Assembly (NCBI RefSeq): GCF_000471905.2
Contig: NW_006497735.1
Location: forward strand, 2,267,693-2,331,692
Reading direction: 5' to 3'
Length of the DNA stretch: 64,000 nucleotides
Source of the DNA: Amborella trichopoda
Lineage: Eukaryota; Streptophyta; Magnoliopsida; Amborellales; Amborellaceae
Positions 46,986-58,508 of this stretch are shown piece after piece. The notes below the pieces were generated by a model that worked only from the letters and a program-made list of their open reading frames with translations, did not search any database and had not been told where the DNA came from. The position numbers were made by a program, and so were the translations under genes. Each line of letters starts with the position of its first letter. Position 1 is the stretch's first letter.

Positions 46986-47685
46986 AGGTCATCCAAGCCT
47001 GAGAAGTAGGTCGCTCACTCTCTCCTCTCTGCTCCGCTCTCTCTGTCTACTTTCTCCGTTGCTTCACTCTACTTTTCTCTCTCTCTCTCTTCCCCGATGA
47101 AACAATAGATCAATATCAACAATCAAGAGCTATCCTGACCTTCATAGCTCCATACTCACATACCAGGTTTTATCCCACTTCTCTATTTTTTAATTTGTGA
47201 CTGCAATATAAACTTTCTTCCTTCATATTGTCCGCAACACTGGAAACTCTTTTCCTGTTACTGCATCTGTAAACAGTAAGTCTACTATTTTAAACATTTC
47301 TTTAGATTGTTTCTTGGTTTATTTGTAATAGTAACAGTATGCCATAGTTTGTAATAGTTTGTAATCATATACGTTGATTAATACAGTGTGAAGTTTAGTA
47401 ATTTGCCTCAGATGTTTTAGATATTTAGCATGCAGTTTAAAATCATATTTAGTGTAAAAATTGGAGATTTTAATTATGCTCAATGGTTTGTTATTGATAT
47501 ATCGATTATACGCCTCCTTTGCATAATCCTCTTCATTCTAAATTATTATAAAATCCTGCAAGACCTTATTAAATATAATAGTCTCATATTTACATATCTA
47601 CTCTAGAGTTACTCTAGATCCATAATCACTACCTTATACTCTAAATGTTATATAAATAGGATCGGACTGTAGATCCTGGGCGTTT
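46986..47685 (+). other. Pararetrovirus leader upstream of the primer site
   Basis: About 700 nt, beginning with a CT-rich tract (47015-47095), then AT-rich with no long ORF. It contains CAGTAA / GTAATAGTAACAGTATG words. The same leader is present inverted at 52216-52920 and partly at 57561-57932. Confidence 0.65.
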
Positions 47686-47700
47686 TGGTATCAAAGCCAT
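47686..47700 (+). promoter_or_regulatory. Pararetrovirus tRNA-Met primer-binding site, copy 1
   Basis: TGGTATCAAAGCCAT, one base different from the copies at 57933 and 59552 (TGGTATCAGAGCCAT). Complementarity to initiator tRNA-Met defines the conventional genome start in Caulimoviridae. Confidence 0.85.
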
Positions 47701-47972
47701 ACAGTAGAACTGTCCAAACAGTGGAACAGTGTAAACAGTTGAACTATAACAAACAGCAATACTGTTCCTAAACAGTAAACTGTAAGAGGTAAAAGTTACA
47801 TTTTTACTAACGAAACCGAATTAAATTTACATCCAAGAAAGTTGGTCCGAGAGTTAAGACAAGAGACAAAAGGACAAGTTTAGGCAAAGTACCCGCCAAG
47901 GCCAGGAAGAGCCGCTTAGGGGAACACGCTGGACCCTTGATCGTCCAGATTGTCATTATCCGCAACCTACAG

Positions 47973-50900
47973 ATGGCAAATTTAATTAGGAATCTTATAG
48001 GTAAGAATGCAACTTCATCTCAAACACTCAGAGTTAAAAATAAGGAACAAATCATAATAAATGACATTGAAGATCACATTCAAGATTGGAATATTCCTAA
48101 GGTATCAATAACAGATATTTATCCTAAAGGATCATTTAAATTTAAAATGGGTTATGCTATAAAGACAGTAGAAGAAAGCTTGTCTGTTATACAGAATCAG
48201 GAAGACTTTCAACTACTATCAAAAAAAGTTATTGATAAACATAAGGAAAATCAGTACAAATATTTACACATTGGCCTTATTCAAATAGCCATTAAACCTT
48301 TAACCCGATTAGGGTTAAACACCTCAGTGCTTGTATGCCTAAGAGATACAAGACACAATAATTTTACTGATTCACTCCTAGGCATGGTTGAATCCAGCCT
48401 GTGTAGTGGACCAATATATTTTAACTGTTTTCCAAATTTTGCAGTTTCTTTAACTGACCCAAATATATTAAATATACTATCTATCAATCTGAAAACCCAT
48501 GGATTCAATATGATACATGGTTCCCAAAATTTAGCCATAGTATACAGAATATATTATAAAGTAATGAATACCCTTTGTCCTAATATTATGAGAATGGATA
48601 AAAAAGATCAAACCATATTATTCCAAACAAATATGGAAAAATCCCATACTATTGTACCTAAAACAATCAAATGGTCAGATATTGTTTTACCACAGTCTTG
48701 GGCATTGCAACATGCAAATCAACCCCAAGAAGTACCAAGTCATAATATTCCAAATCAAATTATTGAACATCCAGATGGGAATATTGAAATAAAATTCCAA
48801 CAAATACAGGATGACATAAATATAAACAGGAAAAGAAATAAAAAACCAATAATACCAAGTAGAAAATCTTGTTCTACTACTCCTGATGTCATTATACTTC
48901 CTCCTCCTTCTCAATCTTCTTCTTCTCAAACAATACCTTATTCAGATTTACAATTCCAAGGAATACGAAGAACAGCTGACCATGTTGTTCTCCCTACCTA
49001 TACTCCTGAGCCAAGTATAGAAGAATTTCAAATATTGACCTTACAAATAGAGGATTATATAGAAGATAATAATGCTTTTGATATATATACTCATGAATAT
49101 ACTAATGAATATTTAGCAGCCAAATTAGAAAAAAAGAGGAAGAAAATCAAGACTAAATATATTAAGCAAGATTATATTTCAAATGAAAATAAACATATTA
49201 GAGAATGGTATCTTACAACAGTACCATTAAAATTAAGAAAATTATTACAAGCAAAATATAATAAATTTCTCAAAAAAGAAAGAGAAACAAAAGGATATTT
49301 TATATGGCTAAAAGAAAAATATCAAGATAAGATGAATATTCCTTCATTTGATAGTCTTCAAACTTTGGAAGAAAAAACTTATATGAGCACAGATGGAACT
49401 ACTACTGCTAGTACACATCGTCCTGAAAAGAGTATAATACTTAAAGGAGTCACTCCATCTAATAAAGGAGAACCACCTCAATCTTTATATGATATTATTG
49501 CTACTCCATATAAAGTCTTACCCAAAGAACTTGGTAAAAAACAAGAGTTAATACCTCATATTGTGGAACAAAATAATTGTACAAATTTGTATATGCAATC
49601 TTTAGGAAAACAGGTGGAAAGAATAGAAAGACTAGTGTCAGAGGAAAAAATAACTCCTTCCCCTCCTAAAGCAGTTTTGTTCAAACCACCTCCAGAGTTA
49701 AATAAAAATAAATTTCATATTGGAGACAATAATAAATCCCTAATGGATCAATTAATAGCCAAACTAGCTCAGCTAGATATTAAAGGAATACCATCTCCCA
49801 AACTTACTATTCCTACAACAAATATACCTAGTCCAATACCGGAATCTTCAGATAAAGGCAAAGCTAAAATTCCAGAGCATGAAACAATGATGCTCCAAGA
49901 AGAACCAATAATAGAAGATACTATCCAAAATCAAGAACATGCATTTATGGATACCACTCCTATTAATATAATTGATAATATGAATAGAATAGCTTATGGA
50001 AAAAATTGGAAACCAATTACTGCCCTTCCATATCATAAAAGACCTACACCTGTTGACATCCAACTTGAAGAGGATGCTATACAACAAGTAGTATCATACT
50101 CAGGAAGATCAATAGTCAATTGGACAATAGATGGTTTATCTGAATTAAAAATTTTAGATGTCATGAGACATATGACAATGTTTGCCTCTGCAAATAAAAT
50201 GGCAGACAACCCAAATCAAGAGGTTGCAAAAACAATAGTTAATGGATTTACTGGATGGTTAAGATGATGGTGGGATTTTTATGTTGATGATGAAACAAAA
50301 CATAGGATCCTCAACAATACTAGACAATGGACCGCCAGAAACGAACAAAATCAAGAAATAATCTATACGGAAAGTGATGCCGTCAACACTTTAATATATA
50401 CCATTACACTTCACTTTGTAGGCAGTACAACACTGTTAGCAGCAAGATCAGATGATCTTCTTTCCAATCTTCGCTGTCATACATTATCTCATTATAAATG
50501 GTATAAAGATGTATTTTTCTCACGATTATTAATACGAGAAGACTGTCAACTAGACAACTGGAAAGAAAAATTCATAGCTGGAGTACCATATTTAGTTGCT
50601 GAAAAGGTTAAGGAAAGACTTAGGAAAAAACATAATGGAATCATTATATACTCATCTTATACACTTGGAGAACTCTCCGCAGAAATATGTGCTGAAGGAT
50701 TAGCCTTATGCACAGATATGAAACTTAAAAAACAATTGGATAAACAACAAATCACAAAGCGTAAAGAACTTGGTGATTTTTGTGAACAATTTGGATATTA
50801 TCTTGATAGAAAAAATATGCCTGAAAAACTCTATAAGAAAAAGAAAAAATATAAACAAAACAAGAATAAATCCAAATCTACTAAAGACCATAAACAATAC

Positions 50901-52215
50901 AAAAAATCTAAACGAAAATTGATCAATAAATTTTCTCCCCACACAAAACATAAAAGAAAACTTCCAGTATGTTATAAGTGTGGTAAAGTTGGTCATTATA
51001 AACATCAATGTAAATTAAAAAAGAAAATAGAGTCATTACAGTTAGATGATACAATTAAAACAAAATTATATAATATAATCAATTATGATTCTACATCTTC
51101 AGATACTTCCTCCAGTTCTTATATTGAAAATATACAAGATGATGATCTGTTATGGACAGACTCATCTGATTCTTATACTTCAACAGAGTCAGAATCATCA
51201 AATCCAATGAAAGATAATGATTGCAGCTGTCCCATACTTCACATAACCTTCATACACTTACCCAAGAAGATAATTTCATCTTAGACATTATTGAAAAAAT
51301 TACTGATCCAGATGAAAAAAGGTCTGTCATTACTCAATTTATTTTTATAACTAAGAATAAAGCAAAAACAACTCCCATCAATAAATCTCCCGATGAATAC
51401 AATTTTGCTGCAATAATGAAGAGAGTAAGTGAACAACATACTTCTCAACAAAAGGAACCTTCAATTTTTGATTTAAAACAAGAAATCAAAGAAATTAAGA
51501 AAGAAGTATCTCAATTAAAAAATAGAATAAAAATTTTAGAATTACAACAGCAATCTCCACAAGATACGGATGCGGATGAAATAGATTTTGATCAAATCAT
51601 AATGGAAGAACCAGAAGAAATTCCAGAATCATCAGAAAAGAAACCTTATCTGGTAACTCTCCCTTCAGTGAATTTAATAGATAAAATACTAATTCAAAAA
51701 TGGTTTGTCTAAGTCAAAATTATAGTTGCAAAAGATTATAGTTTTGAAACATCAGCCTTAATAGAGTCAGGCGCTGACCTGAATTGCATCAATGAAGGTC
51801 TAGTACCTTCAAAATATTTTGATAAGACAACTCAAATATTAAATACAGCAGATGGAAGTAGATTGTTTATAAATTATAAATTATCAAATGCTTCTGTTTG
51901 TAATAATCAACAATGTATTAATATACCTTTTATTATGGTTAAGGGATTAAGCCAAGCGGTTATACTCGGAGTCCCATTCCTTACCCTATTATATCTTTTA
52001 ACCATAGATCAAACAGGAATATCTTCTAATTATCAAAATGCACCAATACACTTTGACTTTATACATAAACCCAAATTAAAAGAAATAAATAATGTCAAAA
52101 GTCAATTACAAAATAAAGAAAAATTTCTTTGTACATTAAAACAAGAAATTAAATATACGTATATAGAAGAAAAAATAACCAATCCTTTGGTTCAACAAAA
52201 AATACAAGATACCAA
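47973..52215 (+). pseudogene. Pararetrovirus ORF1 (movement, coat, protease), copy 1
   Basis: I chose the ATG at 47973; the frame is open upstream but begins without ATG. A movement-protein domain of the 30K type spans about residues 1-215 (CLRDTRHNNF, GPIYFNCFPN). A Lys/Pro-rich linker follows, then the coat-protein domain from about 49975. The basic tail carries CCHC (CYKCGKVGHYKHQC, 50970-51011). A coiled-coil-like stretch lies near 51475-51545 and the protease motif ESGA at 51764. The reverse transcriptase is missing. Breaks: TGA at 50265 (GGA in the 55-kb copy), a one-base deletion near 51237, TAA at 51711 (CAA in the 58-kb copy). It ends at the inversion junction. Confidence 0.9.
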
Positions 52216-52941
52216 AACGCCCAGGATCTATAGTCCGATCCTATAACATTTAGAGTATAAGGTAGTGATTATGGATCTAGAGTAACTCTAAAGTAGATAT
52301 GTAAATATGAGACTATTATATTTAATAAGGTCTTGCAGGATTTTATAATAATTTAGAATGAAGAGGATTATGCAAAGGAGGGGTATAATCGATATATCAA
52401 TAACAAACCATTGAGCATAATTAAAATCTCCAATTTTTACACTAAATAAGATTTTAAATTGCATGCTAAATATCTAAAACATCTGAGGCAAATTACTAAA
52501 CTTCACACTGTATTAATCAACGTATATGATTACCAACTGTTACAAACTATGACATACTGTTACTATTACAAATCAACCAAGAAACAAGCTAAAGAAATGT
52601 TTAAAATAGTAGACTTACTGTTTACAGATGCAGTAACTGGAAAAGAGTTTCCAGTGTTGCGGACAATATGAAGGAAGAGAGTTTATATTGCAGTCACACA
52701 TTAAAAAATAGAGAAGAGGGATAAAACCTGGTATGTGAGTATGGAGCTATGAAGGTCAGGATAGCTCTTGATTGTTGATATTGATCTATTGTTTCTTCGG
52801 GGAAGAAAGAGAGAGAAAAGTAGAGTGAAGCAACGGAGGAAGAAGAGAGAGAGAGCGGAGCAGAGAGGAGCAGAGAGGAGGGAGTGAGCGACATGCTTCT
52901 CAGGCTTGGATGACATCTGCCAAATGAAAGGGAAGAGGCTC
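52209..52941 (-). other. Inverted pararetrovirus leader (copy 2)
   Basis: Reverse complement of 46986-47692, including the first seven bases of the primer site (GATACCA on the plus strand, 52209-52215), where it joins ORF1 of copy 1. The CT-rich tract appears as GAGAGAG at 52800-52880. Confidence 0.85.
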
Positions 52942-53340
52942 CCTTTTATAAGGGAGATTGCTTCATGAGGAAGCAAAGAAAAAGGAAGAAGACAAAGGCC
53001 CAAAAGGTGATACGACAGAAAATGGGACCAAAGGACAAAAGACAAAAACAAAAAAGGAAAAAGCATCTGTGTACAGTGTTTCTCTTTGTCGCTTAGTGAT
53101 TATGGCTACAGTGCTTTGCAAGTGGCTACAGTAACTTTTTTGGACTATCTATAAGTGATGGCATCTTCTTTTGGCGTTTGTGTCGGTGAGGGCATCTTCT
53201 TTTGGCTTATATGTCGGTGAGAGCATCTTCTTTTGGAGTATATGTCGGTGAGGGTATTTCTTCTTTATTTGATGATAGTATCGAGGATCCTTTGGCATAT
53301 TCTGTTGCTGATGATAGTGATAGTGCTACGAATGACTATT
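52942..53340 (-). promoter_or_regulatory. Pararetrovirus promoter with TATA box, copy 2 (inverted)
   Basis: The CCTTATAAAAGG palindrome lies at 52942-52953 on the minus strand, pointing left toward ORF1 copy 1. Upstream GGCATCTTCTTTTGGC units at 53160-53240 match the minisatellite of copy 1. Confidence 0.7.
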
Positions 53341-53342
53341 CG

Positions 53343-54639
53343 TCAAGGTCTCTGGCTAAATTCATCCGGATCATCTTCTTCTGGATCTGTTTCGTCATCC
53401 GGATCTGCTACAGGAAGGTGCAAGTACTGATTGGTGTGTAACGGTGAAGATTGTACAGTCTCTTCAGAAGAAACGTGTTTTCTTCCGGCTTCAGCAAATA
53501 TTTCTTTCATTTGTTGCTCTAAGGCTTCTTTTGAGGCATTGGGGTTGGACTGGAGCATATTTCTCAAATAGGTTGGGAAATCAAAAGAGGTGTTGACAAT
53601 ATTTGGGCTTGGCTAGTATATAGGTGTTTATTGAGGTATTCTTTTGAGTGTGATTGTTGTGGGATTCATATTGAATATGTCCCACCATTTTACAGAGATA
53701 GTTTTTCCCAATCGGAGAATATAAGTATAATCAGCAGTAGTATTAACTGAAATTGTATAATCCCATTTCATGATCCATGGGATTTGATACAAAGCCATGA
53801 AATAGAGGTGAACATCAATGGTATTATCAATATTATTGTATTCCACGAACTGCACTGTTTTGAAAGCAAGAGGTAAGATTGAAGATGTTGAGCCCCACAC
53901 TAAGAACCAGTTTTTGAACCATGTGGGGAATCTTTCAAAAATAGGTAGCCGGAACTGTATGTACCAGCTGTGTGTGTTATTTGGATTTTAGTAGTAAAAG
54001 AACTTATGCCAGGCTTCAATATATTCGGCATACTTATAGTATTTATAAGAGAAATATGGGTTGTGCAATTTCTTTCCTTGCACGGGATTACAACCCCACT
54101 CATCATAGGAAAGTAGTTTTTTGATTTGAACCTTTGAGTACGCAATGACTGGTGTTTTGCTGGTAATAATGGACAACGGAAATGGATCCCGTTTCCATAA
54201 GGATGGCTTCATAGTACTCTCTGGTTTTTACACCATTGGTTGGATTTAGGTGATGGAGCAGGTATAATGGAGCAAGTTTTATTGGGTCTGTATTGATGTG
54301 TTGTTCATCAATAGTAATGTTCATGAGGTAAGCTCGTTCAATATATGAGGATCTGGGTACATTTGTCTTTGAAGCAAATTTAGACTGAGCTGGAGAATAT
54401 ATGGGATTTGAAGCATGTGCTTCGGGATAGGTTATTTGATGCATAGGAGAGTGTGAAGGGGAACAGATTGCCAAAGGCGAAGGTTCTTCTTCGAATGGTA
54501 TTAAATTGGTCATTGGGCGTTTATCGTGGCGAGAAGTGCTACGAGAACCCATTATAGGTGAAAGTGAAATATTATTATTTCTATTTTCGTTGAACAGTTG
54601 TAATGCAAGGGACAAAGGTGATTCGTCGTTGCTGTCAGT
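53343..54639 (-). pseudogene. Pararetrovirus ORF2, copy 2
   Basis: Same gene as 45246-46559. Here the early TAG reads CAG and the later TGA reads TGG, but this copy has a two-base deletion near 54150 and TAA at 53988 where copy 1 has CAA. The protein again has a Ser/Pro-rich start, an aromatic centre (WGCNPVQGKKL, YAEYIEAWHKFFYY) and a long acidic end. Its start overlaps the end of RNase H in another frame. The two copies are damaged at different points. Confidence 0.75.
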
Positions 54640-54783
54640 GTTGCCCCCCCTGAAAAAATTCACGGGTTAAAAAGTCAGGTAAGGAATTGGAGGACCCGGG
54701 AAGGTGTTCGATGGTAAAATCAAAGGCGGACAGTATAGCCTGCCAGCGAGCAAATATTTGTTTGGAAACTAAATTTTGTTCAA
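54640..54783 (-). pseudogene. Pararetrovirus RNase H C-terminus
   Basis: The minus frame reads NLVSKQIFARWQAILSAFDF, then IEHLPGSSNSLPD, FLTREFFQGG and a stop. This is the typical C-terminal end of caulimovirid RNase H. It is the only place in the window showing the ORF1-ORF2 boundary, across a run of seven G/C bases at about 54644-54650. Confidence 0.8.
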
Positions 54784-54858
54784 TACCTTCAAAATATTTT
54801 GATAAGACAACTCAACTATTAAATACAGCAGATGGAAGTAGATTGTTTATAAATTATA
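54784..54858 (+). pseudogene. Pararetrovirus protease fragment
   Basis: A 75-bp piece nearly identical to 51808-51883 (PSKYFDKTTQ... FINYK). It is too short to mean anything alone but shows how finely the cluster is shuffled. Confidence 0.8.
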
Positions 54859-55069
54859 AATAATATTTCACTTTCACCTATAATGGGTTCTCGTAGCACT
54901 TCTCGCCACGATAAACGCCCAATGACCAATATAATACCATTCGAAGGAGAACCTTCGCCTTTGGCAATCAGTTCCCCTTCACACTCTCCTATGCATCAAA
55001 TAACCTATCCCGAAGCACATGCTTCAAATCCCATATATTCTCCAGCTCAGTCTAAATCTGCATCAAAGG
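54859..55069 (+). pseudogene. Pararetrovirus ORF2 fragment, copy 3
   Basis: Matches 45319-45526, starting before the ORF2 ATG (54883 here) and cut after SAQSKSAS-like codons, where minus-strand coat sequence begins. Confidence 0.85.
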
Positions 55070-56663
55070 GTTCTAAAATTTTTATTCTATTTTTTAATTG
55101 AGATACTTCTTTCTTAATTTCTTTGATTTCTTGTTTTAAATCAGAAATTGAAGGTTCCGTTTGTTGAGAAATATGTTGTTCACTTACTCTCTTCATTATT
55201 GCAGCAAAATTGTATTCATCAGGAGATTTATTGATGAGAGGTGTTTTTGCTTTATTTTTAGTTATAGAAATAAATTGAGTAATGACAGACCTTTTTTCAT
55301 CTGGATCAGTAATTTTTTCAATAGTGTCTAAGATGAAATTATCTTCTTGGATAAGTGTATGAAGTTTATGTGAAGGTATGGGACAGCTGCAATCATTATC
55401 TTTCATTGTATTTGATGATTCTGACTCTGTTGAAGTATAAGAATCAGATGAGTCTGTCCATAACAGATCATCATCTTGTATATTTTCTGTATAAGAACTG
55501 GAGGAAGTATCTGAAGATGTAGAATCATAATTGATTATATTATATAATTTTGTTTTAATTGTATCATCTAACTGTAATGACTCTATTTTCTTTTTTAATT
55601 TACATTGATGTTTATAATGACCAACTTTACCACACTTATAACATACTGGAAGTTTTCTTTTATGTTTTGGGTGGGGAGAAAATTTATTGATCAATTTTCG
55701 TTTAAATTTTTTGTATTCTTTATGGTCTTTAGTTGATTTGGATTTATTCTTGTCATGTTTATATTTTTTCTTTTTCCTATAGAGTTTTTCAGGCATATTT
55801 TTTCTATCAAGATAATATCCAAATTGTTCAAAAAAATCACCAAGTTCTTTACGCTTTGTGATTTGTTGTTTATCCAATTGTTTTTTAAGTTTCATATCTG
55901 TGCATAAGGCTAATCCTTCAGCACATATTTCTGCGGAGAGTTCTCCAAGTGTATAAGATGAGTATATAATATAAGATGAGTATATAATGATTCCATTATA
56001 TTTTTTCCTAAGTCTTTCCTTAACCTTTTCAGCAAATAAATATGGTAGTCCGGCTATGAATTTTTCTTTCCAGTGGTCTAGTTGATAGTCTTCTCGTATT
56101 AATAATCGTGAGAAAAATACATCTTTATACCATTTATAAGGAGATAATGTAGGACAGCGAAGATTGGAAAGAAGATCCTCTGATCTTGCTGCTACCAGTG
56201 CTGTACTGCCTACAATGTGAAGTGTAATGGTATATATTAAAGTGTTGACGGCATCACTTTCCGTATATATTATTTCTTGATTTTGTTCGTTTCTGGCGGT
56301 CCATTGTCTAGTATTGTTGAGGATCCTATGTTTTGTTTCATCATCAACATAAAAATCCCACCATCCTCTTAACCATCTAGTAAATCCATTAACTATTGCT
56401 TTTGCAACCTCTTGATCTGGGTTGCCTGCCATTTTATTTGTAGAGGCAAACATTGTCATATGTCTCATGACATCTAAAATTTTTAATTCAGATAAACCAT
56501 CTATTGTCCAATTGACTATTGATCTTCCTGAGTATGATACTACTTGTTGTATATCATCCTCTTCAAGTTGGATGTCAACAGGTGTAGGTCTTTTATGATA
56601 TGGAAGGGCAGTAATTGGTTTCCAATTTTTTCCATAAGCTATTCTATTCATATTATCAGTTAT
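55070..56663 (-). pseudogene. Pararetrovirus coat-protein segment, copy 2
   Basis: Open on the minus strand for over 500 codons, the longest undamaged coat-protein stretch. It starts at NMNRIAYGKNWKP, contains WLRGWWDFYVDD (no stop here), the basic region and an intact CCHC (about 55602-55643), and ends in the coiled-coil-like segment. An 18-bp tandem duplication adds six residues at about 55955-55990. It lacks the movement protein and protease. An ATG and a few codons at its start come from the neighbouring segment. Confidence 0.88.
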
Positions 56664-57350
56664 AAATAAAAAAGTTAGTAAGACCAAGCTCCTCACCATG
56701 GAGCTGTGCAGCTTTTTATGTTAATAAAAATGCTGAAAAAGAAAGAGGAGTTCCTCGCCTAGTTATCAATTATAAACCTCTTAATAAAGTATTAAGATGG
56801 ATTAGATACCCTATCCCTAATAAAAAAGATCTATTAGATAGAATAGCTAATGCTTATATTTTCTCTAAATTTGATATGAAATCTGGATATTGGCAAATAC
56901 AGATTCAAGAACAAGATAAATATAAAACAGCTTTGAATGTTCCATTTGGCCAATATGAATGGAATGTCGTGCCCTTCGGTTTAAAAAATGCTCCATCCGA
57001 ATTTCAGAAAATAATGAATGATGTCTTCAATGCTTATCATCATTTCATGATAGTTTATATTGATGATGTTTTAATCTTCTCTGAATCTATAGAGCAACAT
57101 TTTAAGCATCTTCATACTTTTATCAATGCAGTCCAATATGCTGGGTTAGTTGTATCAGCCAAAAAGATTAATTTATTCAAAACGAATATTAGGTTCCTAG
57201 GATTCATGATCCACCATGGCACAATTATTCCCATTGATAGATCAATTCAATTTGCTGATAACTTTCCTGATCAAATACTTGATAAGAAAAACCTTCAAAG
57301 ATTCTTAGGATGTTTAAATTATGTTAGTGATTTTTATCCTAATCTTACTT
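56664..57350 (+). pseudogene. Pararetrovirus reverse transcriptase segment, copy 2
   Basis: Starts in the linker before the polymerase (RPSSPWSCAAFYV, then RGVPRLVINYKPLN). It includes KFDMKSGYWQIQI, PFGLKNAPSEFQ and the catalytic YIDDVLIF (YIDD codons 57056-57067), and runs to SDFYPNL. No stop occurs from about 56700 to the junction, so the polymerase core is uninterrupted but lacks RNase H and protease. Confidence 0.9.
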
Positions 57351-57560
57351 TCTGTGTGGGATTCCAAGCTTTAGAAGTATACCGGAGTAATTGTTCATTG
57401 TTCTCAATTCTTTGTTTGAGAATACCACCCAAGCCGATATCAGAGGCGTCACATTCTATAATTTTGAACGCCGTAGGATGAAGAAGAGAAAGACAAACAA
57501 GAGCTTTTACCTTTTGTTTGATTATTTGTACTGCTCGAGTATGGATATTTGTCCATGGTC
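57351..57560 (-). pseudogene. Pararetrovirus RNase H N-terminal fragment
   Basis: The minus frame reads PWTNIHTRAVQIIKQKVKAL, then ECDASDIGLGGILKQ and RYTSKAWNPTQ. It overlaps the visible end of S1 and continues into the part hidden by the 830-N gap. Confidence 0.85.
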
Positions 57561-58219
57561 TTGGTTGATTTGTAATAGTAACAGTATGTCATAGTTTGTA
57601 ACAGTTTGTAATCATATACGTTGATTAATACAGTGTGAAGTTTAGTAATTTGCCTCAGATGTTTTAGATATTTAGCATGCAGTTTAAAATCTTATTTAGT
57701 GTAAAAATTGGAGATTTTAATTATGCTCAATGGTTTGTTATTGATATATCGATTATACCCCTCCTTTGCATAATCCTCTTCATTCTAAATTATTATAAAA
57801 TCCTGCAAGACCTTATTAAATATAATAGTCTCATATTTACATATCTACTCTAGAGTTACTCTAGATCCATAATAACTACCTTATACTCTAAATGTTATAT
57901 AAATGGGATCGGACTGTAGATTCTGGGCGTTTTGGTATCAGAGCCATACAGTAGAACTGTCCAAACAGTGGAACTGTGTAAACAGTTAAACTGTAACAAA
58001 CAGTAATACTGTTCCTAAACAGTAAACTGTAAGAGGTAAAAGTTACATTTTTACTAACGAAATCGAATTAAATTTACATCCAAGAAAGTTGGTCCGAGAG
58101 TTAAGACAAGAGACGAAAGGACAAGTCTAGGCAAAGTACCCGCCAAGGCCAGGAAGAGCCGCTTAGGGGAACACGCTGGACCCTTGATCGTCCAGATTGT
58201 CATTATCCACAACCTACAG
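57561..58219 (+). other. Pararetrovirus leader and primer site, copy 3
   Basis: Matches 47320-47972. The primer site TGGTATCAGAGCCAT lies at 57933-57947. The promoter is not included. Confidence 0.85.
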
Positions 58220-58508
58220 ATGGCAAATTTAATTAGGAATCTTACAGGTAAGAATGCATCTTCATCTCAAACACTCAGAATTAAAAATAAGGAACAAATC
58301 ATAATAAATGACATTGAAGATCACATTCAGGATTGGAATATTCCCAAGGTACCAATAACAGATATTTATCATAAAAGATCATTTAAATTTAAAATGGGTT
58401 ATGCTATAAAGACAGTAGAAGAAAGCTTGTCTGTTACACAGAATCAAGAAGACTTTCAACTGCTATCCAAAAAAGTTATTGATAAAGATAAGGAAAATCA
58501 GTACAAAT
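58220..58508 (+). pseudogene. Pararetrovirus movement-protein start, copy 2
   Basis: From the ATG at 58220 (MANLIRNLTGKNASSS) about 95 codons are open and match ORF1 copy 1. It is then cut at 58508 and joined to minus-strand coat/protease sequence, well before the conserved 30K core. Confidence 0.85.

Noticed and set aside
47937-47972. Upstream start for viral ORF1 at 47937
   Set aside because: The codon there is TTG; the first ATG in frame is at 47973 and is shared by the other two copies.
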